NCBI GenBank assembly: GCA_965206315.1
Contig: OZ242210.1
Span: 744,001 to 808,000, forward strand
Direction: 5' to 3'
Length of the DNA: 64,000 bases
From: Bin16 sp965206315
GTDB taxonomy: Bacteria; Chloroflexota; Dehalococcoidia; Lucifugimonadales; Australimonadaceae
Positions 1-9,957 of the stretch are shown here, piece by piece. The first letter of the stretch is position 1, and every line of letters begins with the position of its first letter. Under the pieces are notes generated by a model. That model saw only the letters and a program-made list of their open reading frames with translations. It was not told the DNA's origin and did no database searches. Made by a program: the position numbers and the translations under genes.

Positions 1-710
1 ACCGACGCGATCTCCTCGACCGTCACGAGGCGGCGTATGGCGTTGTTCCTGGCGATGCGCTGCTCCGCCTCCGCGAGTGTGATGCCTTCGCGTTGGGCGG
101 TGCCTTCGAGACGCTCAACCAGGGCCTCAGACCTGCTCAGTGCGGGGTGAACGGCGTTGACGGTGATCCCCTTCGGCCCAAGCTCCTCCGACATGACCTT
201 GGTGAAGTTCATCACGGCGGCATTGCGCAAGCCGCCACTGATACCCGCGGCGTTGCGCGCGGCCATGCCGTCCATGTTGACAATGCGCCCCCACCCGGCG
301 CGCTCCATGTACGGCGCGGCCTGCTGGGCGCAGCGCAGGTAGCCCATGATCTTCACGTCGAAGTCGTCGCGCAGCATCTCCTCGTTCAACTGCCCGAGCG
401 TATCCGGGCCCCCTGCGAAGCCGACGCGCGCGGCGTTGTTCACGAGGATGTCCAGCCCGCCGAGCGCGTCCGCCGCATCAGCCACGAGCCGCATCACGTC
501 CTCCGCGATGCCGGTGTCGGCGCGGAAGCCGACGACGCGCACGCCTGTAGCGGCGGCGATCTCAGCGGCGACGTCGCTGGCGGCGGACTCGTCGCGGGCG
601 CAGATGGCAACGTCGACGCCCTCCCGCGCCAGCTCCCAGGCGATGGCGTAGCCGATGCCGCGCGTGCCTCCCGTAACGAGCGCCCGCTTTCCGGTTATAC
701 CGAGGTCCAT
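1..710 (-). CDS. SDR-family oxidoreductase (partial, 3' end outside window)
   Basis: This is an NAD(P)-dependent short-chain dehydrogenase/reductase cut by the left edge of the window. The start is the ATG at 710-708. The N-terminus reads MDLGITGKRALVTGGTRGIG, which carries the TGxxxGIG dinucleotide-binding loop, followed by an NNAARVG segment equivalent to the family NNAG motif. The usual catalytic Tyr-xxx-Lys is not obvious: the expected region reads GISGGLRNAAVMNFTK, with no Tyr four residues before the Lys. This may be a divergent or non-classical member. The substrate is unknown. It lies on the same strand as, and just downstream of, the pyrophosphatase gene. Confidence 0.8.
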   Translation of the reverse strand, partial: MDLGITGKRALVTGGTRGIGYAIAWELAREGVDVAICARDESAASDVAAEIAAATGVRVVGFRADTGIAEDVMRLVADAADALGGLDILVNNAARVGFAGGPDTLGQLNEEMLRDDFDVKIMGYLRCAQQAAPYMERAGWGRIVNMDGMAARNAAGISGGLRNAAVMNFTKVMSEELGPKGITVNAVHPALSRSEALVERLEGTAQREGITLAEAEQRIARNNAIRRLVTVEEIAS

Positions 711-791
711 AACTCTCCTCCAACTGTTGAAAGCAATCGGGGCGGCTGCGCGTGCAGCCGCCCCGGATGATACTCGCAGACTTCCCCGCTC

Positions 792-2867
<2,076 letters not shown>

Positions 2868-2999
2868 CTACCTCCCGGGGGCATGGGCACGGCCCACCAC
2901 TGCCCCGCACGTGTGATTCTCGCCGGATACCGGCGGTGGGCTATTGTCTCTGTCAGGGCGTCATCAGGTCAAACCGGCGACACCGGCACTCGCGCTCCG

Positions 3000-3647
3000 T
3001 CACGCGTCGGAGCGGTCGTTGAGGAGGCGTTCCAGCCTACGCTGGCGCATGGTCATGGTGAGGTCGCCGCGGGTGCGTTCGAGGACGCCGCGCAGTTGGT
3101 CGGTGGTGCGGCGGAGGCCGGAGGTGAGGGCGTCGGGGAAGTCCATGACGACGAGGATGTTGTAGACGTCGTCCATGTAGCGCATCAGCTCCTCGGCGCG
3201 GGAGTCGTCGTCGCGGCGGAGGGAGTCGAGGATGTAGCGCCGGAGTTCGCTTGCGGCCTCGGCGAGCCCGTTCAGGTAGGACGGCGTTTCGACGCCGATG
3301 TCCGCGGGGAGCGGCAACTCCGAGCGGGCGATGAACGCGAGGACGGCGCACGCCTCCGCGTACTCCTTCTGAGCGTCCTGGGTGTAGCCGGTGAAGTAGA
3401 GGTCCGGATGGCCCTCGAGGGTCTGCTGCGTCTCGCGGACGAGCGCGCCCGCCGCGCCGATGAGCTCGCGCGCCTCGTCGAGCTCGTTGCGGTGGATGGC
3501 GCGTATCGCGTTCGCGGAGGTCCGCACGACCTCGCGTGAGACGCGGATCGCCTGCTCGCGCCGCTCGTGCTTGGCGCGGAACTCGTCGAGTGAACGGGCG
3601 GCTATCTCGTCGATGCGGGACTGCGTGTTGGCTGCTGCGTCGTCCAT
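3000..3647 (-). CDS. Translin-family protein
   Basis: A mostly alpha-helical protein of 215 residues. The pattern HRNELDEARELI, then PDLYFTGYTQDAQKEYAEA, then YLNGLAEAASELRRYILD, then GLRRTTDQLRGVLERTRGDL matches bacterial and archaeal translin-like proteins. In eukaryotes translin and TRAX form an RNA/DNA-binding octamer (C3PO) with RNase activity; the bacterial role is not established. The open frame runs on to 3698, but those 17 extra codons lie in the edge of the neighbouring IS element, so the ATG at 3647 is preferred. It lies upstream of the pyrophosphatase gene on the same strand, with a 132-bp gap. Confidence 0.75.
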   Translation of the reverse strand: MDDAAANTQSRIDEIAARSLDEFRAKHERREQAIRVSREVVRTSANAIRAIHRNELDEARELIGAAGALVRETQQTLEGHPDLYFTGYTQDAQKEYAEACAVLAFIARSELPLPADIGVETPSYLNGLAEAASELRRYILDSLRRDDDSRAEELMRYMDDVYNILVVMDFPDALTSGLRRTTDQLRGVLERTRGDLTMTMRQRRLERLLNDRSDA

Positions 3648-3693
3648 GCGGCATAGCCTAGCAGACCAAGAGTCGGGGACGGGGTTCCCTAAG

Positions 3694-4715
3694 TTCACAA
3701 ACGAAGTGCAACACCAGACTAAGGTGTTGCCATGGGGAACCGCTATACGCAGCTTGGGATTGAGGAACGCTGTGCGATTGCCCGCCTACGTGCTGAGGGG
3801 CGCTCGCTCCGGGAAATCGCAGCAACTCTGGATCGCCCGCCACCGACGATTGCTCGGGAGTTGAAGCGCAACGGCACGAAGGACGGCGGCTACCGGGCGA
3901 CCTATGCCCACGAGCAGGCCCGTGCACGGCGCTGGAGTGGCGCACGGCTGGACCGAGACGACGAGCTCCGCAGGGATGTGCTGAGCGGGTTGCAACTGGG
4001 CTGGTCGCCGGAGGCAGTGGCGGGGCGGTTGAAGAAGGAGCGCGGCAAGAGCGTCACCTCCCATGAGAGCATCTACCGGTTCATCTACGCGCAGATAGCG
4101 CGGACGAAGGACTATTCGTGGCGCAAGCTCTTGCGACGGGGGAAGTGGCGGCGCGGTCGGCACCAGCGCGGAGGGAGCAGTTCGGCCCGCACCATTCTGC
4201 ACCGCCGGCCGCTCTCGGAACGCCCTGCAGCAGTTGCCGACCGGCAGACATTCGGGCACTGGGAGGCGGATGGGATGCAGTTCGGCAGGACCGGGCAGAC
4301 GGTGCTGATGCTGCACGAGCGCCGTTCAAGGCTGCTGATCGCGGTGCGGCGACCTTCGAGGGCAGCAGCACCGGTCGCCAAAGCCATCGCCGCCGTCCTG
4401 GGACCGCTGCCACCGGAGTTCCGCCAGACGGTCACGTTCGACAACGGCACGGAGTTCGCCCACCACTACGAACTCCACGCCTGGGGCATCGAGACGTTCT
4501 TCTGCGACACCTATTCTCCGTGGCAGAAGGGAGGCGTGGAGAACGCTATCGGACGGATGCGCTGGTTCTTACCCCGCAAGACGAACCTGGCCTCACTGTC
4601 GGAGGGAGAGTTCACGGCGCTGTTGAGGGTGTATAACAATACGCCGCGCAAGTGCCTCGAGTGGCAGACCCCGGCCGAGGTGCTACGAGAGCAGGTGTTG
4701 CACTTCGAATGTGAA
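3694..4715 (+). mobile_element. IS30-family insertion sequence, copy 1
   Basis: A 1022-bp element bounded by inverted repeats TTCACAAACGAAGTGCAACA (3694-3713) and TGTTGCACTTCGAATGTGAA (4696-4715), with 18 of 20 positions matching. It carries one IS30-type transposase. A second 1022-bp copy in opposite orientation lies at 33989-35010. Both copies share identical flanks outside these repeats: about 10 bp on the left (ggttccctaa) and about 30 bp on the right containing the hairpin TTCCTGC-CTTC-GCAGGAA. Either the element is slightly larger than the terminal repeats or it targets one kind of site. The right end lies about 145 bp before nuoB. Confidence 0.9.
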
Positions 4716-5063
4716 TCCACCTTCCTGCCTTCGCAGGAACGACGGGTACAGATTGTGCAGCGTTTCACTTACCCTCCTGCTGTGCTATGCTCGCGCTCGT
4801 GGTCACCCCCTGAATCCGTGGGGTTCAAACCCCGCCGGGAGGGAGTCTGCCGAGCAGGCCATGGTCAACCCGAACGAGCACGCGCCCCTGTCCGCGCCTT
4901 CTCTCCTGACCGGAGCGGAGGAGCACGGCGCGGTCTACGGACAGACGATGCCCGGCTGGGACATCGACCGCATCGAGGGCGAGGCGGTCGAGCAGTTGAA
5001 GTGGAACGCGCAGGAAGCGTTCCCCGACCCCGCCATCCGGATACCCGAAGACATCGCCAATAA
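3732..5063 (+). CDS. IS30-family transposase (frame runs out of the IS)
   Basis: This DDE transposase moves the surrounding element. The N-terminus has an IS30-type helix-turn-helix (GIEERCAIARLRAEGRSLREI, about residues 9-29). The catalytic acidic residues are in FGHWEADGMQ, TFDNGTEF and KGGVENAIGRM. Recognisable transposase ends near residue 328, at the right inverted repeat (about 4715). No stop codon occurs inside the element: the frame continues through a flanking palindrome (LPSQERR) and ends at 5063, inside nuoB. The real product probably has an aberrant C-terminal tail. It differs from copy 2 at only about six to eight residues over the shared region. Confidence 0.8.
   Translation: MGNRYTQLGIEERCAIARLRAEGRSLREIAATLDRPPPTIARELKRNGTKDGGYRATYAHEQARARRWSGARLDRDDELRRDVLSGLQLGWSPEAVAGRLKKERGKSVTSHESIYRFIYAQIARTKDYSWRKLLRRGKWRRGRHQRGGSSSARTILHRRPLSERPAAVADRQTFGHWEADGMQFGRTGQTVLMLHERRSRLLIAVRRPSRAAAPVAKAIAAVLGPLPPEFRQTVTFDNGTEFAHHYELHAWGIETFFCDTYSPWQKGGVENAIGRMRWFLPRKTNLASLSEGEFTALLRVYNNTPRKCLEWQTPAEVLREQVLHFECESTFLPSQERRVQIVQRFTYPPAVLCSRSWSPPESVGFKPRREGVCRAGHGQPERARAPVRAFSPDRSGGARRGLRTDDARLGHRPHRGRGGRAVEVERAGSVPRPRHPDTRRHRQ
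4764..4791 (+). promoter_or_regulatory. Candidate promoter for the nuo operon
   Basis: A -35-like TTCACT (4764-4769) is followed after 16 bp by a -10-like TATGCT (4786-4791), preceded by TG with one base between (extended -10, TGCTATGCT). It lies between the IS30 right end and nuoB. The same TGCTA core recurs before the HU gene and the MNT gene. Confidence 0.45.
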
Positions 5064-5535
5064 CGTTGCGGTCACGTCCGTGGACGCGCTGCTGAACTGG
5101 GGCCGCCGCTCGGCGGTGTGGCCGGTGGCGTTCGGGCTCGCGTGTTGCGTGTTCGAGATGATCGCCTCGGCGATGTCGCGCTTCGACCTCGCCCGGTTCG
5201 GCATGGAGGCTATGCGCGCGACACCACGCCAGGCGGACCTGCTCATCGTCTCCGGCACGCTCACGTGGAAGATGGCGCCTGCGGTGCGCCGCATCTACGA
5301 CCAGATGGCTGAGCCGAAGTGGGTCATCGCGATGGGGGTCTGCGCGACCAGCGGCGGCCCGTACTACCAGGGTTACAGCGTCGTGCCGGGCGTGAACCAC
5401 ATCGTGCCGGTGGACGTGTACGTGCCGGGGTGCCCCCCGCGTCCCGACGCCCTGCTCTACGGCATCATGCAGCTGCACGAGAAGATCAAGAACTACAGCC
5501 TCGGTCCTCACGCCGCGGGAGTGGACCGCGCATGA
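4861..5535 (+). CDS. nuoB: NADH-quinone oxidoreductase subunit B (NuoB/PSST)
   Basis: This peripheral-arm subunit of respiratory complex I ligates iron-sulfur cluster N2, the last electron carrier before quinone. The four ligands are visible: adjacent C95-C96 in LACCVFEM, C161 in GVCATSGG and C191 in YVPGCPPRPDALL. At 224 residues it has an N-terminal extension of about 60 residues before the conserved core, within family range. The ATG at 4861 is preceded by GGGAGGGAG (4837-4845), at a longer than ideal distance. It is the first gene of the cluster; nuoA, which normally precedes it, is absent. The stop overlaps the nuoC start (ATGA). Confidence 0.96.
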   Translation: MVNPNEHAPLSAPSLLTGAEEHGAVYGQTMPGWDIDRIEGEAVEQLKWNAQEAFPDPAIRIPEDIANNVAVTSVDALLNWGRRSAVWPVAFGLACCVFEMIASAMSRFDLARFGMEAMRATPRQADLLIVSGTLTWKMAPAVRRIYDQMAEPKWVIAMGVCATSGGPYYQGYSVVPGVNHIVPVDVYVPGCPPRPDALLYGIMQLHEKIKNYSLGPHAAGVDRA

Positions 5536-6008
5536 CGACCGCCACCGCAGGCAATACGCTCGCCGAGTCGCTGCGCTCCCCGTTCCCGCACGCCGTCGTC
5601 GACTCGGACGAGAGCGCGGTGTGGGTGGAGCCGGGCGCGATAGCGGACGTGTGCGCGTTCCTCCGGGACGACCCCGCGCACGACTACAAGATGCTCGGCT
5701 CGCTCACGGCGGTGGACTACGTCGAATACTTCGAGGTGGTCTATCACCTCACGTCCCTCAGCAGGAACGCGACCGCCATCCTGAAGGCCCGGGTGTACGG
5801 GCGCGACGACGTCTCGCTGCCGAGCGTCACCGGCGTGTGGCGCGGCGCGACGCTCCAGGAGCGCGAGGCGTGGGACCTGATGGGCGTGGGCTTCGACGGA
5901 CACCCCAACCTCAAGCGCATCCTGACGTGGGAGGGGTTCCAGGGACACCCGCTGCGGCGGGACTACCTGGAGCCGCCGCTCCCGTACTCGTGGCCGCAGG
6001 GGGGATGA
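5532..6008 (+). CDS. nuoC: NADH-quinone oxidoreductase subunit C (NuoC/30 kDa)
   Basis: A 158-residue peripheral-arm subunit of complex I without a redox cofactor; it scaffolds NuoD and NuoB near the quinone site. The conserved C-terminal signature is present: REAWDLMGVGFDGHPNLKRI followed by GHPLRRDY (about residues 114-147). It overlaps nuoB by 4 bp and nuoD by 4 bp (ATGA), which indicates tight translational coupling. Confidence 0.95.
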   Translation: MTTATAGNTLAESLRSPFPHAVVDSDESAVWVEPGAIADVCAFLRDDPAHDYKMLGSLTAVDYVEYFEVVYHLTSLSRNATAILKARVYGRDDVSLPSVTGVWRGATLQEREAWDLMGVGFDGHPNLKRILTWEGFQGHPLRRDYLEPPLPYSWPQGG

Positions 6009-7117
6009 CGATGACGATGCGCACCGAGCCGGTCGTCGTCAACGTGGGGCCGCACCACCCCAGCACGCACGGCGTGTTCCGCATGAAGCTGACGTTCGAC
6101 GGCGAGAACATCCTCGACGCCGAGCCGGTCATCGGCTACCTGCACCGCGGCACGGAGAAGCTGGCCGAGGAGCGGCAGTACACACAGGTCATCACGCTCA
6201 CCGACCGGCTGGACTACGTCGCGTCGATGACGAACAACCAGGCCTTCGTGCTCTCGTGCGAGCGACTGGTGGGCATCGAGCCGCCGGACCGCGGGAAGTA
6301 CCTGCGCGTCATCGCTGCGGAGCTGCAGCGCATCGCGAGCCACCTCATCGGCGTGGGGTTCTTCCTGCAGGAGCTTGGCGTGTTCGGCGGGACGGCGCTG
6401 ATGTACGCGTTCCGCGAGCGCGAGCGCATCCTGGACATGTTCGAGATGCTCTGCGGAGCACGCATCACACTCACGTACATGCGCATCGGGGGCGTGCTGC
6501 AGGACGCGCCGGACGAGTTCTGGCCCGCACTGCGCTCCTTCCTGGACGACATGCCGGGCTACGCGGACGAGCTGCAGGCGCTGGTGTTCGACAGCGAGAT
6601 CGTGCGGAGTCGCGCCATAGGCGTCGCACCGGTCTCGACGGAGGACGCCATCGCAGCGTCGTTCACGGGCCCCATCCTGCGCGCGTCCGGCGTCGAGTGG
6701 GACTGGCGCAAGGCCGCGCCCTACGACGTGTACGACCGCGTCGAGTTCGACGTGCCGACGTGCGAGGGCGGCGACAACTACGACCGGTTCTGGGTGCGGA
6801 TGCTGGAGGTGCGGCAATCGCTCCGCATCATCGAGCAGTGCTGCGAGCAGATCGAGCCGGGGCCGGTGAGGACGACGATGGCTATGCTGTTCCGTCCACC
6901 GCCGGGCGAAGCGTACGTGCCCATCGAGGCGCCCAAGGGCGAACTGGGGTTCTACCTCGTAAGCGACGGCACGATAGCGCCGTACCGCTGCCACGTGCGC
7001 TCCCCGTCCTTCATGAGTCTCACGTTGTTCAGGGAGATGCTGGTGGGGTGGAAGCTGGCGGACGCCATCGTGACGCTCGGCAGCCTCGACTTCAACATGG
7101 GCGAGGTTGACCGCTGA
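6005..7117 (+). CDS. nuoD: NADH-quinone oxidoreductase subunit D (NuoD/49 kDa)
   Basis: This 370-residue subunit forms the quinone-reduction site of complex I with NuoB. The N-terminus carries the conserved NVGPHHPSTHGVFRMKL, whose His residues line the quinone pocket, then GYLHRGTEKLAE. The C-terminus has the family ending LGSLDFNMGEVDR. Three in-frame ATGs occur at 6005, 6011 and 6017; the first overlaps the nuoC stop and fits the coupled pattern of the cluster. The stop overlaps the nuoH start (TGATG). Confidence 0.96.
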   Translation: MTMTMRTEPVVVNVGPHHPSTHGVFRMKLTFDGENILDAEPVIGYLHRGTEKLAEERQYTQVITLTDRLDYVASMTNNQAFVLSCERLVGIEPPDRGKYLRVIAAELQRIASHLIGVGFFLQELGVFGGTALMYAFRERERILDMFEMLCGARITLTYMRIGGVLQDAPDEFWPALRSFLDDMPGYADELQALVFDSEIVRSRAIGVAPVSTEDAIAASFTGPILRASGVEWDWRKAAPYDVYDRVEFDVPTCEGGDNYDRFWVRMLEVRQSLRIIEQCCEQIEPGPVRTTMAMLFRPPPGEAYVPIEAPKGELGFYLVSDGTIAPYRCHVRSPSFMSLTLFREMLVGWKLADAIVTLGSLDFNMGEVDR

Positions 7118-8289
7118 TGGGCGAGACGCTCGCAGGGAACGTCATCTACCGGAACGTCTACGAGTTCGTGCAGGACCTGCTGGGCGAGGAGTGGTCGTGG
7201 GTCGCGTACGCGGCTGCGGGGATGGCCATCATCCTGCTGGTCACCAACGCCGTCATGGCCATCGGAACGTTGTACACGTGGTTCGAGCGCAGGCTGCTCG
7301 GGCGCTTCCAGGGGAGATTAGGACCAAACCGGGCAGGGCCGTTCGGGGTGCTCCAGCCGATAGCCGACGCGATCAAACTCATCACGAAAGAAGACATCAT
7401 CGCGCTGGGCGCCGACCGCATCGTGTTCACGCTCGCGCCCGTCGTGATGCTTGCCCCAACGCTGCTCGTGCTGGCGGTAATCCCGTTCGGCGCGGGCTCG
7501 TGGGTGGCCGACCTGAACGTCGCGGTGCTGTACATCGCGGCGGTGAGCGGCATCTCGACCATCGCGGTGATGATGGCGGGGTACGCATCGCCCAACAGCT
7601 TCTCGCTGTTCGGGAGCATGCGCGCGGTGGCGATGCTGGTGAGCTACGAGGTGCCGCTGGTGATGGCGCTGCTGGGCGTCACGGTGCTTGCGCAGTCCAT
7701 GTCGCTGGTCGACGTGGTGGAAGCGCAGGCGCTGCCGTTCCTGCTCGTGACGCCGCTCGGTGCCCTCATCTTCCTCGCAGCCGTATCGGCGGAGCTGAAC
7801 CGCGCGCCGTTCGACGTCACAGAGGCGGAGTCGGAGCTGGTCGCGGGGTACATGACCGAGTACAGCGGGATGAAGTACGGCGTGTTCATGCTGGCGGAGT
7901 TCACGAACACCGTCGTGGCAGGAGCCATCTTCGCCGTGCTCTTCCTGCAGGGCTGGAAGTGGCCGGTCCTGCCGTCCCACGTCTGGTTCCTCCTCAAGGT
8001 GGCGGGATTCGTGTTCGTGGCGATATGGGTTCGCGCGACGTTGCCGCGATACCGGCTCGACCAGATACTTGCGGTCGCGTGGAAGTACCTCTTCCCGTTG
8101 AGCCTGATCAACGTGCTGCTGCTCGCCGCGGAGGTCATCGTGTGGCCGGAGCCCGGCGCGGCGGAGCTGGGCATCATGTCGGCGATCAACTGGGCCGTTA
8201 CGATACCGGCGGCCGTGCTCTGGTCGAAGGTCGTATCGCTGCGCACCGCGCCGCCGGCAGCGGCGGCGTTCTCAACGGAGGGCCGCTGA
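7117..8289 (+). CDS. nuoH: NADH-quinone oxidoreductase subunit H (NuoH/ND1)
   Basis: A 390-residue membrane subunit with about eight helices that joins the membrane arm to the peripheral arm and helps form the quinone chamber. Family signatures are WFERRLLGRFQGRLGPNRAG (about residues 52-71) and the acidic loop AELNRAPFDVTEAESELVAG (about 226-245), which contains glutamates implicated in coupling. The start ATG at 7117 overlaps the nuoD stop, and the stop overlaps the nuoI start in the same way. Confidence 0.96.
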   Translation: MGETLAGNVIYRNVYEFVQDLLGEEWSWVAYAAAGMAIILLVTNAVMAIGTLYTWFERRLLGRFQGRLGPNRAGPFGVLQPIADAIKLITKEDIIALGADRIVFTLAPVVMLAPTLLVLAVIPFGAGSWVADLNVAVLYIAAVSGISTIAVMMAGYASPNSFSLFGSMRAVAMLVSYEVPLVMALLGVTVLAQSMSLVDVVEAQALPFLLVTPLGALIFLAAVSAELNRAPFDVTEAESELVAGYMTEYSGMKYGVFMLAEFTNTVVAGAIFAVLFLQGWKWPVLPSHVWFLLKVAGFVFVAIWVRATLPRYRLDQILAVAWKYLFPLSLINVLLLAAEVIVWPEPGAAELGIMSAINWAVTIPAAVLWSKVVSLRTAPPAAAAFSTEGR

Positions 8290-8882
8290 TGTACGGCGAA
8301 GGTATCCTGCGCGGGCTGGGCGTGACGCTCCGCAACCTCGTGCGGCGCCCGTTCACCATCCAGTACCCGGAGGCGCGCATCCCGCAACACCCCCGCTTTC
8401 GGGGGCAGGAGTTCACCTGGTACGAGCAGCGGTGCACCGGATGCGCAAGCTGCGCGAAGTACTGCCCGCTCGGCATCATCCGCATCGTCACCGACCCCGA
8501 CGGCGGCAACGAGCAGGACGGCGGCAGCTACAAGGTCGACGTGTTCGACATCGACCAGGCGCGCTGCATGTACTGCGGGCTGTGCGTGGAGGCGTGCCCC
8601 TACGACGCGCTGCACATGGGCTCCGGCTTCGAGGCGGCGCGCTACCGCCGGGCTGACCTCGTGATCGACATCGACACGCTCAAGGAGCGGGAGAAGCGCC
8701 CGAGCACCTGGTTCCGCCCACAGCTGGAGCGCGAGAAGGCAGACCCGCACCACGACGCGCCCCAGGAGTGGGAGAGCGTCGGGCGTGAGCCGTACCTCTG
8801 GCATCCCAAGCGCCCCGGTCAGATGCCGGAAGAGATGGACCACCGGTCCAGCGCCGCGGGCGACTACGGGGGCGAGCGTTAG
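8289..8882 (+). CDS. nuoI: NADH-quinone oxidoreductase subunit I (NuoI/TYKY)
   Basis: A 197-residue 8Fe ferredoxin-like subunit that carries clusters N6a and N6b to N2. Two CxxCxxCxxxCP motifs are intact: C49, C52, C55, C59 and C93, C96, C99, C103. An amphipathic N-terminus precedes them. A hydrophilic C-terminal region of about 80 residues, rich in Glu, Arg and Pro, follows the second motif. In a complex without NuoEFG this subunit is a natural docking point for ferredoxin (inference). Confidence 0.95.
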   Translation: MYGEGILRGLGVTLRNLVRRPFTIQYPEARIPQHPRFRGQEFTWYEQRCTGCASCAKYCPLGIIRIVTDPDGGNEQDGGSYKVDVFDIDQARCMYCGLCVEACPYDALHMGSGFEAARYRRADLVIDIDTLKEREKRPSTWFRPQLEREKADPHHDAPQEWESVGREPYLWHPKRPGQMPEEMDHRSSAAGDYGGER

Positions 8883-8884
8883 CC

Positions 8885-9412
8885 GTGGCGTTCGACAACC
8901 TCTTCTCCGAGATCGTGTTCTGGGCTCTCGCGGTGGTCACCATCGGGTCTGCCGCGCTGGTGGTGCACCTGCGCAGCATCTTCCGGGCGGCGCTCATGCT
9001 GGTGGTGAGCTTCCTCGGCATCGCGGGGATCTTCGCGATGGTGAACGCCGAGTTCCTCGCGGTCGTGCAGGTGCTGGTCTACGGCGGCGGCATCGCGGTG
9101 CTGGTGATATTCGCGGTGATGATGACGCGCGACGTGGACACCGGGAACCGCTCGACCGCCGTGCAGCCCGTGGCGCTGATGATGGGCATAGCCCTGCTCG
9201 GAGCGCTCGCGTACAGCATCGTGCAGGCGGAGTGGGCGGTGCTGCCCGACTCGTTGCCGGGGCCGATAGCGACCGTCTTCGTGGAGACGCCGACGCAGCT
9301 GGGACGGCTGCTGCTGAGCGACTACGTGCTGGCGTTCGAGGTCGCGGGCGTACTGCTGCTCGCGGCGGTCATCGGAGCGCTTTCGCTCGTACGGGAGCGG
9401 CACGATGCTTGA
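8885..9412 (+). CDS. nuoJ: NADH-quinone oxidoreductase subunit J (NuoJ/ND6)
   Basis: A 175-residue membrane subunit with five helices. The third helix carries the conserved FLAVVQVLVYGGGIAVLVIF pattern (about residues 58-77), which includes the pi-bulge region linked to coupling. The start is the GTG at 8885, two bases after the nuoI stop. The 3' end overlaps nuoK by 8 bp. Confidence 0.93.
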   Translation: MAFDNLFSEIVFWALAVVTIGSAALVVHLRSIFRAALMLVVSFLGIAGIFAMVNAEFLAVVQVLVYGGGIAVLVIFAVMMTRDVDTGNRSTAVQPVALMMGIALLGALAYSIVQAEWAVLPDSLPGPIATVFVETPTQLGRLLLSDYVLAFEVAGVLLLAAVIGALSLVRERHDA

Positions 9413-9749
9413 GCGGCTGCTCATCATCTCGGCGGTCCTGTTCTGCATCGGGCTGTACGGGGTGCTGTCGCGCAGGCACATCATCGCCGTGATCATGTCC
9501 GTGGAGATCATGTTCAACGCGGTGAACGTGGCGCTGGTCGCGTTCTCGCGTTACACCGTTCCGGCGGCGTTGCGGTTCCCCGGAGCAGGCACGGACGTGG
9601 AGCGTTTCGTGCTGGAGGGGCAGACGCTGGCGGTGTTCGTCATCGTGGTCGCGGCGGCGGAGGTCGCGCTGGGGCTCGCGCTCATCATCGCGCTGGCCCG
9701 AAGACGCGACACGATCCATATCTCAGACCTGAGCACGCTTCGGCGTTAG
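9405..9749 (+). CDS. nuoK: NADH-quinone oxidoreductase subunit K (NuoK/ND4L)
   Basis: A 114-residue, three-helix membrane subunit that contributes two conserved membrane glutamates to the proton path. They are visible as SVEIMFNAVN (E34) and AAAEVALGLAL (about E87). The Leu/Gly-rich first helix has the LFCIGLYGVLSRR pattern. The loop between helices 2 and 3 is about 15 residues longer than in short homologues. It overlaps the nuoJ end. Confidence 0.94.
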   Translation: MLERLLIISAVLFCIGLYGVLSRRHIIAVIMSVEIMFNAVNVALVAFSRYTVPAALRFPGAGTDVERFVLEGQTLAVFVIVVAAAEVALGLALIIALARRRDTIHISDLSTLRR

Positions 9750-9759
9750 CGGGACTCGT

Positions 9760-9954
9760 ATGTGGGTTGACTACAAGAAGGCGCCGAACCTGATGCTCGC
9801 CGAGATGTGGAAGGAGATCCTCGAGGGCGAGGGCCTTCCCGTGCGGCTGCTGCCGGAAGGCGGCCTGCTGGAGTACGGCGAGACGTCGGCGTTCCGCGTC
9901 ATGGTGCCGCGAGGCCGCGAGCACGTGGCGGACGAGATCCTGAGGAAGCTGTAA
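9760..9954 (+). CDS. Small DUF2007-like protein inside the nuo operon
   Basis: A 64-residue soluble protein encoded between nuoK and nuoL, 10 bp after one and 3 bp before the other, so it is co-transcribed with complex I. The layout resembles DUF2007 'putative signal transducing' proteins: a hydrophobic helix followed by EGLPVRLLPEGG, then FRVMVPRGREHVADEIL. It has no Cys and no membrane segment, so it is not a redox or pump subunit. Its function is unknown; an assembly or regulatory role for complex I is only a guess from position. Confidence 0.7.
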   Translation: MWVDYKKAPNLMLAEMWKEILEGEGLPVRLLPEGGLLEYGETSAFRVMVPRGREHVADEILRKL

Positions 9955-9957
9955 GCG

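Noticed and set aside
3648..3698. Upstream extension of the translin-family gene (17 codons)
   Set aside because: The extra codons derive from the IS30 flank and inverted repeat. The ATG at 3647 matches the family start.
4771..4845. tRNA-like T-arm (GGGGTTCAAACCCC) before nuoB, with CCCTCC and GGAGGG spaced like an acceptor stem
   Set aside because: The T-stem does not pair properly with a 7-nt loop, and no D or anticodon arm can be drawn. It is better explained as a simple hairpin plus a ribosome-binding site.
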